Assembly (NCBI GenBank): GCA_903911985.1
Contig: CAIWFP010000011.1
Coordinates: 1 to 5,798 of the forward strand
Direction: 5' to 3'
Length of the DNA: 5,798 nt
Origin: an uncultured Sphingomonadales bacterium
Lineage (GTDB): Bacteria; Pseudomonadota; Alphaproteobacteria; Sphingomonadales; Sphingomonadaceae
In this document: positions 1 to 5,798 of the stretch, piece by piece
Layout of the letters: every line of letters begins with the position of its first letter
Position numbering within the stretch: position 1 is the first letter of the stretch
Notes under the pieces: model-generated
Seen by the model: the letters and a program-made list of their open reading frames with translations, nothing else
Told to the model about the DNA's origin: nothing
Databases searched by the model: none
Translations under genes and position numbers: made by a program

Positions 1-2713
1 CAATGTCGCCCTTGCGGCTGGCCAGATTCACCCAGTCACCATTGGCTATGCCCCGGTTTTCGGCATCCACGGCCGAGATTTCCAGCACATCCTCGCCATG
101 CCACAGGCTGTTTTCGGTACGCCGGGTTTGCGCGCCGACGTTATACTGGCTGAGCACGCGCCCGGTGGTGAGCAGCAGCGGAAAGCGCGGGCCGGTTTTC
201 TCGTCGGTGGGGATGTAATCGGCGATCACGAATTTGCCCCGCCCCTTGCCATTCGGCCCCCGCGCGAAGCCATCGACATGCATGATCGGGCTGCCATCGG
301 GGTGGGCCTCGTTCACCGGCCATTGCAGCGAGCCTGCCGCCGTTAGCCTTGCGTGGGAAACCCCGGAGAAGCTGGGGGTGAGACGGGCGATCTCGTCCAT
401 GATCTGGGCGCTGTCGCTATAATCCCAGCCGAGGCCGCCCCCGTCCACCGCCAGCGCATTGGCCAGCGCCTGCGTTACCTGCCAGTCTTCCAAACCCGGC
501 CCACCCGCCCCATTGGCCGGCTCCATCACCCGGCGCACCATCTGGATGCGGCGCTCGGCATTGGTGAAGGTGCCGGTCTTTTCGAGGAAGGTCGAGCCGG
601 GCAGAAAGACATGAGCGTAATTGGCGGTCTCGTTGAGGAACAGGTCGTGGACGATGACCAGTTCCATCGCCGCCAGCCCCGCCGCGACATGGCGGGTATC
701 CGGGTCGGACTGGAGGATATCCTCGCCCTGAATATAGATGGCGCGGAACGAGCCATCGAGCGCGGCATCGAACATGTTGGGAATGCGCAGCCCCGGCTCG
801 GCGTCGAGCGTGGTGCCCCATTCCGCCTCGAACAGGGCGCGGGTTGTCGCATCGGAAACATGGCGATAGCCCGAGAACTCATGCGGGAAGCTGCCCATAT
901 CGCAGCTGCCTTGCACATTGTTCTGGCCGCGCAGCGGGTTCACCCCCACGCCCGCCCGGCCGATATTGCCGGTGGCCATGGCGAGGTTGGCAATGGCCAT
1001 CACCGTGGAGGAGCCTTGCGAGTGTTCGGTAACGCCGAGGCCGTAATAGATCGCCGCGTTTGGTTTGCGGCTATGGGCGGATGCCCAACCGGGCCCGCCG
1101 GTGGCGTACAACCGCGCCGCCGCGCGCAGTTCGGCGGCGGGCACCCGGCTCACCGCCTCCAGCACCTCGGGAGAATGACGCGCATCCGCGACAAACCGTG
1201 CCCAGTCCTGATACTCGTCCCAGTCGCAACGTTCGCGGATGAAGGCCTCGTCGGCCAGGCCTTCGGTCACGATAACATGGGCCATGGCGGTCAGCACCGC
1301 GACATTGGTGCCCGGCTGCAGCGGCAGGTGGTGCGCCGCCTCGATGTGGGGGCTGCGCACCAGATCTATCCGGCGCGGGTCGATGACGATTAGCTTGGCG
1401 CCCTGACGAATGCGCCGCTTCATCCGCGACGCGAACACCGGATGCGCGTCTGTGGGGTTGGCGCCAATCACCAGAATAACGTCCGCCTGCTCGACGCTGT
1501 CGAAATCCTGCGTGCCCGCCGAAGTGCCGAAATTGGTTTTCAAGCCATAGCCGGTGGGCGAGTGGCACACCCGCGCGCAGGTATCGACATTGTTGCTGCC
1601 AAAGGTGCTGCGGATCAGCTTCTGCACGAGGAACACCTCCTCGTTGGTGCAGCGGCTGGAGGTGATGCCGCCAAGCGCCCGCGCGCCATGCTTCGCCTTG
1701 ATCGCCGTGAGCCGGCTGGCGGTGAAGGAGAGCGCCTCGTCCCAGCCCACCTCGCGCCACGGCTGGTCGATGCTTTCACGGATCATCGGCTTGCGCACGC
1801 GATCCGCATGGTTGGCATACCCCCAGGCAAAGCGGCCCTTGACGCAGCTATGCCCCCGGTTGGCCTTGCCATCCTTCCACGGCACCATGCGCACCAGTTG
1901 CTCTCCCCGCATTTCCGCGCGGAAGGTGCAACCCACGCCACAATAGGCGCAGGTGGTGATGACGGATCGTTCGGGCTTGCCCATCCGCGCCACGGATTTC
2001 TCGTTCAGCGCATCCGTGGGGCAGGCCTGCACACAGGCGCCGCAAGACACGCAATCGCTGGAGAGGAAGCTGTCGCCCGCCTGCCCCGCGCTGACCTGTG
2101 AGGCAAAGCCACGCCCGCTGATGGTCAGCGCCAGCGTGCCCTGCACCTCGTCACAGGCCCGCACACAGCGCGAGCAGACGATGCATTTGGCGGCATCGAA
2201 AGAGAAATAGGGGTTGGAGCTGTCCTTCTCCGCCTCCAGATGATTTTCGCCGCCATAGCCATAGCGCACATCACGCAGGCCCACCTGCGCGGCGGTATCC
2301 TGCAACTCGCAATCATTGTTGGCGCCGCAGGTCAGGCAATCGAGCGGGTGATCGGAGATGTAAAGCTCCATCACCCCCCGGCGCAGTTTTTCCAGCCGGG
2401 GCGAATGGGTGCGCACCGCCATGCCCTGGGCCACCGGGGTGGTGCAGCTGGCCGGCGTGCCGCGCATGCCTTCCACCTCGACAAGGCACATGCGGCAGGA
2501 CCCGAAAGCCTCCAGGCTGTCGGTGGCGCAGAGCTTGGGGATGGCGCCGCCCACGAGGGCTGCGGCGCGCATCACGCTGGTGCCTTCGGGCACACTGACT
2601 TCGCGCCCGTCGATGGTCAGGGTAACGCCCGTCCCCGCCTTTACTGCGGGCGGCGTTCCCCCATCCCGCACAGCGGGCGGTGTACCAAGATCGATTTGTG
2701 GCTCATAGCCCAT
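1..2713 (-). CDS. fdsA: NAD+-dependent formate dehydrogenase alpha subunit (Mo-bis-MGD catalytic subunit), C-terminus outside window
   Basis: Catalytic subunit that oxidises formate to CO2 at a molybdenum bis-MGD centre and feeds electrons through Fe-S clusters to FdsB. One uninterrupted frame runs from ATG 2713-2711 to the left edge and gives 904 residues; the family is about 958, so about 50-60 residues are missing. Ligands in order: 2Fe-2S C62-x10-C73-x2-C76-x13-C90; His-ligated 4Fe-4S H122-x3-C126-x2-C129-x5-C135; two ferredoxin-like 4Fe-4S sets at C177/180/183/187 and C221/224/227/231; and C255-x2-C258-x3-C262-x27-C290 in front of the Mo domain. ARVCHSPTGYG gives the Mo-ligand Cys383 (not selenocysteine) and His384; Arg595 in PLRGQNNVQG is the other expected active-site residue. 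The MGD-binding C-terminal domain starts near FPLLLTTGRV (about 841). Oddities are a duplicated 9-residue unit at 10-27 and an apparent 11-residue insertion at 541-551. The start is supported by GGAG at 2724-2721. Confidence 0.97.
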   Translation of the reverse strand, partial: MGYEPQIDLGTPPAVRDGGTPPAVKAGTGVTLTIDGREVSVPEGTSVMRAAALVGGAIPKLCATDSLEAFGSCRMCLVEVEGMRGTPASCTTPVAQGMAVRTHSPRLEKLRRGVMELYISDHPLDCLTCGANNDCELQDTAAQVGLRDVRYGYGGENHLEAEKDSSNPYFSFDAAKCIVCSRCVRACDEVQGTLALTISGRGFASQVSAGQAGDSFLSSDCVSCGACVQACPTDALNEKSVARMGKPERSVITTCAYCGVGCTFRAEMRGEQLVRMVPWKDGKANRGHSCVKGRFAWGYANHADRVRKPMIRESIDQPWREVGWDEALSFTASRLTAIKAKHGARALGGITSSRCTNEEVFLVQKLIRSTFGSNNVDTCARVCHSPTGYGLKTNFGTSAGTQDFDSVEQADVILVIGANPTDAHPVFASRMKRRIRQGAKLIVIDPRRIDLVRSPHIEAAHHLPLQPGTNVAVLTAMAHVIVTEGLADEAFIRERCDWDEYQDWARFVADARHSPEVLEAVSRVPAAELRAAARLYATGGPGWASAHSRKPNAAIYYGLGVTEHSQGSSTVMAIANLAMATGNIGRAGVGVNPLRGQNNVQGSCDMGSFPHEFSGYRHVSDATTRALFEAEWGTTLDAEPGLRIPNMFDAALDGSFRAIYIQGEDILQSDPDTRHVAAGLAAMELVIVHDLFLNETANYAHVFLPGSTFLEKTGTFTNAERRIQMVRRVMEPANGAGGPGLEDWQVTQALANALAVDGGGLGWDYSDSAQIMDEIARLTPSFSGVSHARLTAAGSLQWPVNEAHPDGSPIMHVDGFARGPNGKGRGKFVIADYIPTDEKTGPRFPLLLTTGRVLSQYNVGAQTRRTENSLWHGEDVLEISAVDAENRGIANGDWVNLASRKGDI
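2633..2686 (-). repeat. Two 27-bp tandem units at the 5' end of fdsA
   Basis: FdsA residues 10-18 (GTPPAVRDG) and 19-27 (GTPPAVKAG) are a direct duplication. The two 27-base units match at 19 of 27 positions, and several of the mismatches are third-codon changes, so the protein repeat is better kept than the DNA. It lies ahead of the 2Fe-2S domain, which begins with VTLTIDGREV at residue 30. A short CCCGC-ACA-GCGGG inverted repeat at 2665-2677 falls inside the first unit and is probably incidental. Confidence 0.75.
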
Positions 2714-2720
2714 GGTCTGT

Positions 2721-2724
2721 CTCC
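2721..2724 (-). promoter_or_regulatory. Shine-Dalgarno of fdsA (GGAG)
   Basis: Reading the minus strand, GTGGAG is followed by seven bases (ACAGACC) and then ATG at 2713. This is good spacing for a ribosome binding site and fixes the fdsA start. It lies in the 39-base gap (2714-2752) between the fdsB stop and fdsA, the only real intergenic spacer in the window. An ATG at 2729-2727 and a GTG at 2726-2724 are both out of the fdsA frame. No terminator or promoter-like hairpin is evident in the gap. Confidence 0.7.
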
Positions 2725-2752
2725 ACCATGACGCAGCCTATCACACCGCCGA

Positions 2753-4318
2753 TCATGCGCCAAAATCCGGGCCAAAGTCCTGGCCAAAATCTGGGCCAAA
2801 ATCTTCTGGCCAGTGCCGCAGCGCCGAGAGCACCGGATAGGGCGTGAAGCCCCCCAGCGCGCAGAGCGAGGCGGCGCGCATCGTGTCGCACAGATCCGTT
2901 AGCAGGGCGATGTCGGCCTCGCGGGTGGGGGTGGTCTTGGGGGCGTTGCGCATCTGCGGCTGGCTGGCCAGCGCGTCCGGTGCCGTATTCCCGGCGCGGA
3001 TCCGGTCGATCAGTTCAACCCCGCGCGTGGAGCCGATGCGGCACGGCGTGCATTTGCCGCAGCTTTCCACCGCGCAGAATTGCATGGCGAAGCGGGCGAG
3101 CGCCCCCATGTCAGCCGTGTCGTCGAACACCACCACCCCGGCATGGCCGATAAGCGCGTCGGCGGCGGCGAAGGCCTCGTAATCGAGCGGCAGATGAAAT
3201 TGGTCTGGCGGAATATAGGCACCCAGCGGCCCACCCACCTGAGCGGCCTTCACCGGACGGCCAGAAGCGGTACCGCCGCCAAAATCATGGATCAATTCGC
3301 CAAGGGTGATGCCAAAGGGCACCTCGACCAGACCGCCGCGAAGGATGTTGCCAGCCAGTTGCACCGGCATGGTGCCCCTCGACCGCCCCACACCCAGCGC
3401 GGCATAGTGCGCCGCGCCGCCGCCCTTGTCATCGTCGGCGCGCAGAATATGCGCGGTCGCCGCCAGCGTCAGCACATTGTTCACCACCGTGGGGCAGCCG
3501 AACAGGCCGGAGAGGGCGGGCAGCGGCGGCTTGGCCCGCACCACACCGCGCTTGCCCTCGATGGAATTGAGCAGCGCCGTCTCCTCGCCGCAGACATAGG
3601 CACCCGCCCCCATCCGCAGTTCCACGGTGAAGGGCGCGATGCGCGTTCCAGCGAGCGCGATGGCCGCCCGCATGGTGGCGATGGCGTGGGGATATTCGCT
3701 GCGGATGTAGATATAGCCCGCAAGGGCGCCGGTGGCATGGGCGGCGATGGCCATGCCCTCGATCAGGGCAAAGGGGTCGCCTTCCATCACCATCCGGTCG
3801 GCAAAGGTGCCGCTGTCACCTTCGTCGGCGTTGCAGACGATGAACTTCCTTGCGCCAGCGGCCTGCGCCACGGTCTGCCACTTGATGCCAGCGGGAAAGC
3901 CCGCCCCGCCGCGACCGCGCAAGGCAGACTGGATCACCTCCTCGACCACCGCCCCGGGCGAGAGGCTTCGCGCGCGCTCCAGCCCCTGCCAACCGCCGGT
4001 GGCCGCGTAATCCGCAAGCGACAGCGGCCGGATGCGCCCGGCCCGCGCGAAGGTCAGCCGCGTTTGCCGGGCGATGAAGGGATGCCCGGCGATGGGGCCA
4101 ATGCCAAGGGGACTGCGGCCAGCGAGAACGGACGGCACATCCCCGGGCGCCACCGGGCCGAAGCCCTCGCCCCCAATCTCCACCAGCGGCTCCAGCCAGT
4201 GCATGCCCCAGCCCGAGACCCGTTCCACCACGCAGCCCGCCGCGACAAATGCCGCCGCCACCGCATCGGCCCCGCAGGCCAGCGCCACCGCGTCGCTGGA
4301 GATGCGCACAAGCATCAT
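2753..4318 (-). CDS. fdsB: NAD+-dependent formate dehydrogenase beta subunit (NuoF-like, FMN, 4Fe-4S, NAD+ site)
   Basis: Diaphorase subunit, homologous to complex I NuoF, that passes electrons from formate oxidation through a 4Fe-4S cluster and FMN to NAD+. The 521-residue product (close to the usual 500-520) begins with a short thioredoxin-like domain (about 1-65, with GMHWLEPLVE at 38-47). The flavin/NAD core follows: RGRGGAGFP (134-142), NADEGDSGTF (163-172), YVCGEETALLNSIEG (241-255) and VVNNVLTLA (278-286). The C-terminal cluster domain has C420-x2-C423-x2-C426 and a fourth ligand, C486, in SLCALGG. The stretch between C426 and C486 (59 residues) contains a Pro/Ala/Gln-rich part (about 446-465) that looks longer than I expect. 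The protein ends in four x-D-F-G units (505-520) plus Ala. The frame is open further upstream, but that overlaps fdsG. ATG 4318-4316 overlaps the fdsG stop as ATGA; the next codon is also ATG (4315) and has better spacing (7 nt) from a GGGG run at 4323-4326, so the true start may be one codon later. Confidence 0.96.
   Translation of the reverse strand: MMLVRISSDAVALACGADAVAAAFVAAGCVVERVSGWGMHWLEPLVEIGGEGFGPVAPGDVPSVLAGRSPLGIGPIAGHPFIARQTRLTFARAGRIRPLSLADYAATGGWQGLERARSLSPGAVVEEVIQSALRGRGGAGFPAGIKWQTVAQAAGARKFIVCNADEGDSGTFADRMVMEGDPFALIEGMAIAAHATGALAGYIYIRSEYPHAIATMRAAIALAGTRIAPFTVELRMGAGAYVCGEETALLNSIEGKRGVVRAKPPLPALSGLFGCPTVVNNVLTLAATAHILRADDDKGGGAAHYAALGVGRSRGTMPVQLAGNILRGGLVEVPFGITLGELIHDFGGGTASGRPVKAAQVGGPLGAYIPPDQFHLPLDYEAFAAADALIGHAGVVVFDDTADMGALARFAMQFCAVESCGKCTPCRIGSTRGVELIDRIRAGNTAPDALASQPQMRNAPKTTPTREADIALLTDLCDTMRAASLCALGGFTPYPVLSALRHWPEDFGPDFGQDFGPDFGA
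2759..2806 (-). repeat. Four tandem 12-bp units at the 3' end of fdsB
   Basis: Reading the minus strand from 2806, the units are GAAGATTTTGGC, CCAGATTTTGGC, CAGGACTTTGGC and CCGGATTTTGGC, followed by GCA TGA. They encode E/P/Q/P-D-F-G four times. Differences between copies are confined to the first codon and one GAT/GAC change. The run uses TTT for Phe in all four units. It begins exactly at the P-E-D-F that I recall as the usual C-terminal end of FdsB, so the first unit is probably ancestral and the rest are expansion. Confidence 0.9.
4315..4318 (-). other. fdsG/fdsB ATGA stop-start overlap
   Basis: The minus strand reads GCATGATGCTT. The fdsG stop TGA (4317-4315) lies inside ATGA, whose ATG (4318-4316) can start fdsB; a second ATG at 4315-4313 is in the same fdsB frame and overlaps the stop by one base. 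Either start implies translational coupling, which suits two subunits needed in equal amounts. Confidence 0.85.
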
Positions 4319-4767
4319 GCCGCCCCGATCTGGGCCGCGATAAGGCGGGCCAATGCCGCCCCGTCCAGCCTTGCGTGCAGCGTATCGCCCATGCCACTTG
4401 TAACCACTCTGGCCGCCGGTCCCACCGCACACAGGCCGAGACAATAGACCGGCTCCAGCCGCACCTTGTCGCCCGCCGACTGTTCGGCCCCGGCGATCAG
4501 AGCCTCCACGCCCCGCGCCTGACAGGCCTCCGCCCGGCAGATCTGCACACAGGGGCGCGCATCCGCCCGCTCGCGGAAATCGTGGTAGAAGCTGACGACC
4601 CCATGCACCTCGGCGCGGGACAGGTTCAGCGCCATAGCGATCCGCGCCTCCGCATCCGCGCTCACGCAGCCGAATGCCGTGCTACAATCATGCAGAATGG
4701 GCAGCAAGGCCCCCTCGCGTCCGGCATGGGCGGCAAGGATAGCATCAAGGCTGTCCGCAGGGGTCAC
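4315..4767 (-). CDS. fdsG: NAD+-dependent formate dehydrogenase gamma subunit (NuoE-like, 2Fe-2S)
   Basis: Small electron-transfer subunit of the soluble Mo-formate dehydrogenase, homologous to complex I NuoE; it carries one 2Fe-2S cluster and sits beside the FMN/NAD+ subunit FdsB. The 150-residue product has an N-terminal helical part with ALLPILHD (residues 20-27), the family signature LNLSRAEVHGVVSFYHDF (47-64), then a thioredoxin-like domain with the cluster ligands C77-x4-C82 and C109-x3-C113. An extra cysteine (C73) lies nearby. The frame stays open upstream into adhC, but that part is only antisense-frame sequence of adhC. I chose GTG at 4767-4765 because it is the first plausible start after the adhC TAG and gives a length near the family norm; the first in-frame ATG (residue 45) lies inside the conserved domain. 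No strong Shine-Dalgarno is visible, so translation is probably coupled to adhC. Its stop overlaps the fdsB start. Confidence 0.93.
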   Translation of the reverse strand: MTPADSLDAILAAHAGREGALLPILHDCSTAFGCVSADAEARIAMALNLSRAEVHGVVSFYHDFRERADARPCVQICRAEACQARGVEALIAGAEQSAGDKVRLEPVYCLGLCAVGPAARVVTSGMGDTLHARLDGAALARLIAAQIGAA

Positions 4768-4769
4768 GC

Positions 4770-5798
4770 CTAGAACACCACCACGCTGCGGATGCTCTTG
4801 CCCTCGTGCATCAGGGTGAAGGCGTCGTTTATCTCCTCCAGCGTGAGGACATGGGTGATCATCGGGTCGATCTCGATCTTGCCATTCATGTACCAGTCGA
4901 CGATCCTGGGCACATCGGTGCGGCCCCTGGCGCCGCCAAAGGCGCTGCCCTTCCACACGCGGCCCGTCACCAGCTGGAACGGGCGGGTGGCGATCTCGCG
5001 CCCCGCCTCGGCCACGCCGATGATGATCGACTGGCCCCAGCCCCGGTGGCAGCATTCCAGCGCCTGGCGCATGACATCGGTATTGCCGGTGCAATCGAAG
5101 CTGTAATCCGCCCCGCCGTCCAGCATCGCCACCAGATGCTCCACCACATTGGGCGTGGTTTTGGGGTTCACGAAATCGGTCATGCCAAAGCGGCGGCCCC
5201 ATTCTTCCTTGGTGTCGTTGATGTCGACGCCGACGATCCGGTCCGCCCCGGCCATGCGCGCGCCCTGAATGACGTTCAGGCCAATACCGCCAAGCCCGAA
5301 CACCACCACCGTGTCGCCGGGGCGCACCTTGGCGGTGTTGACCACCGCGCCGACGCCGGTGGTAACGCCGCAGCCGATGTAGCAGCTGGTCTGGAACGGC
5401 GCGTCCTCGCGGATTTTGGCCACGGCGATTTCGGGCAGCACGGTGAAGTTAGAAAAGGTGGAGCAGCCCATGTAGTGATAGATGGTCTGGCCCTTGTAGC
5501 TGAAGCGGGAGGTGCCATCGGGCATCACCCCCTTGCCTTGCGTGGCGCGGATGGCGGTGCACAGATTGGTCTTGCCCGAAAGGCACGACTTACACTGGCG
5601 GCATTCCGGCGTGTAGAGCGGGATGACATGATCGCCCGGGCGAAGGCTGGTCACGCCAACCCCCACCTCGCGCACGATCCCTGCGCCCTCATGCCCCAGC
5701 ACACAGGGGAACAGGCCCTCGCTGTCCAGCCCGTCCAGGGTTAGGCATCGGTGTGGCAGATGCCCGTGGCCATGATCTCGATCAGCACCTCGCCAGCC
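4770..5798 (-). pseudogene. adhC: S-(hydroxymethyl)glutathione dehydrogenase / class III alcohol dehydrogenase, frameshifted, 5' end outside window
   Basis: Zinc-dependent medium-chain dehydrogenase that oxidises S-(hydroxymethyl)glutathione to S-formylglutathione with NAD+ in the cytoplasm. The frame entering at the right edge reads through the catalytic-zinc motif GICHTDA and then meets TAA at 5743-5741. Inserting one base there restores the family sequence (Y-T-L-D-G-L-D-S-E-G) in the frame that runs to TAG at 4772-4770. That second frame has a nominal GTG at 5702 and 310 codons. Numbered from this GTG it contains GHEGAG (zinc His4), four structural-zinc cysteines (C34, C37, C40, C48), Arg65 in DGTSRF (matching class III Arg115, glutathione binding), zinc Cys110 in GCGVTTG, the nucleotide fold GLGGIG at 135-140 with Asp159, and the terminus SVVVF. 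About 342 residues are visible if the base is restored; the family has about 370, so roughly 28 are off-window. GTG 5702 is unlikely to be a true start because it would omit the catalytic cysteine. fdsG follows two bases after the stop. Family assignment is very secure; whether the gene is truly broken is not. Confidence 0.85.
5739..5746 (-). other. Apparent one-base deletion (frameshift) in adhC
   Basis: On the minus strand the bases read GCC TAA CCC TGG. The conserved protein requires Ala-Tyr-Thr-Leu, that is GCC TAY ACC CTG, so the third base of the Tyr codon is missing between positions 5742 and 5741. Upstream of this point the frame with first bases at 5797, 5794 and so on gives a correct class III ADH sequence; downstream, the frame with first bases at 5741, 5738 and so on does. 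There is no long homopolymer and no recognisable slippery heptamer, so programmed frameshifting is not suggested. The rest of the gene shows no other damage. Confidence 0.85.

Noticed and set aside
353..1393. A 346-codon open frame on the plus strand opposite fdsA
   Set aside because: Antisense to the molybdenum domain of fdsA, with low-complexity Gly/Arg/Ala composition and no recognisable motif.
1565..1567. Possible selenocysteine at the formate dehydrogenase active site
   Set aside because: The codon is TGC (cysteine), not TGA, and the frame has no internal TGA, so no selenocysteine machinery is needed.
1071..1760. A 229-codon open frame on the minus strand within fdsA
   Set aside because: It is in a different frame from the continuous 904-codon fdsA frame, which carries all the expected motifs across this stretch.
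2665..2677. Inverted repeat CCCGC-ACA-GCGGG as a possible terminator or regulatory hairpin
   Set aside because: Only a 5-bp stem, inside fdsA coding sequence and explained by the Gly/Pro repeat codons; no T-run follows.
3080..4447. A 455-codon open frame on the plus strand opposite fdsB and fdsG
   Set aside because: It lies fully antisense to genes with strong motif support. Its His/Arg/Gly/Ala-rich translation has no recognisable domain, which is typical of shadow frames in GC-rich DNA.
4773..5202. Upstream extension of the fdsG frame into adhC, suggesting a longer or fused protein
   Set aside because: The extra residues are an out-of-frame reading of adhC; recognisable NuoE-like sequence begins only after the adhC stop.
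5700..5702. GTG as the true start of a 310-residue dehydrogenase
   Set aside because: It falls inside the conserved CVLGHEG motif, and a protein starting there would lack the catalytic-zinc cysteine; the N-terminal part is present upstream in another frame.
4806..5744. A 312-codon open frame on the plus strand opposite adhC
   Set aside because: Complementary to clear class III ADH coding sequence, His/Ala/Gly-rich, with no domain seen.

Overview
The window is a tightly packed, GC-rich stretch in which every supportable gene lies on the minus strand. Read in the direction of transcription (right to left), the order is: a glutathione-dependent formaldehyde dehydrogenase (class III alcohol dehydrogenase, adhC/frmA type), then the three catalytic subunits of a soluble, NAD+-dependent, molybdenum-type formate dehydrogenase, fdsG, fdsB and fdsA. 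The first gene enters from the right edge and the last runs off the left edge, so neither the promoter nor the end of the operon (where fdsC and fdsD usually sit) is visible.

Layout: adhC occupies 4770-5798 and its N-terminus lies beyond the window. fdsG is 4315-4767, starts with GTG two bases after the adhC stop and encodes 150 aa. fdsB is 2753-4318, overlaps fdsG by an ATGA and encodes 521 aa. fdsA is 1-2713, starts 39 bases after the fdsB stop and shows its first 904 residues. This spacing points to one translationally coupled transcript. No RNA gene, mobile element, CRISPR array, terminator or promoter could be supported. The long plus-strand open frames are GC-rich shadows of the minus-strand genes.

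How the genes work together: formaldehyde reacts with glutathione to give S-(hydroxymethyl)glutathione. The adhC product would oxidise this to S-formylglutathione, a hydrolase (not in this window) would release formate, and FdsGBA would oxidise formate to CO2 while reducing NAD+. The cluster is therefore a linear formaldehyde detoxification or C1 dissimilation module. Base composition, glutathione dependence and the Fds family suggest a Gram-negative proteobacterium, probably an alphaproteobacterium. A closer placement (for example Sphingomonadales) is only a guess.

Points of interest: (1) adhC has an apparent one-base deletion that creates an in-frame TAA just after the catalytic-zinc cysteine motif; it is either a sequencing error or a recent inactivation. 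(2) FdsB ends in four tandem 4-residue units (x-D-F-G) encoded by a 12-bp repeat. (3) FdsA starts with a duplicated 9-residue unit. (4) FdsA carries an apparent 11-residue insertion between two active-site residues. Otherwise the region is a recognisable metabolic operon, and I see no evidence for a new type of system.
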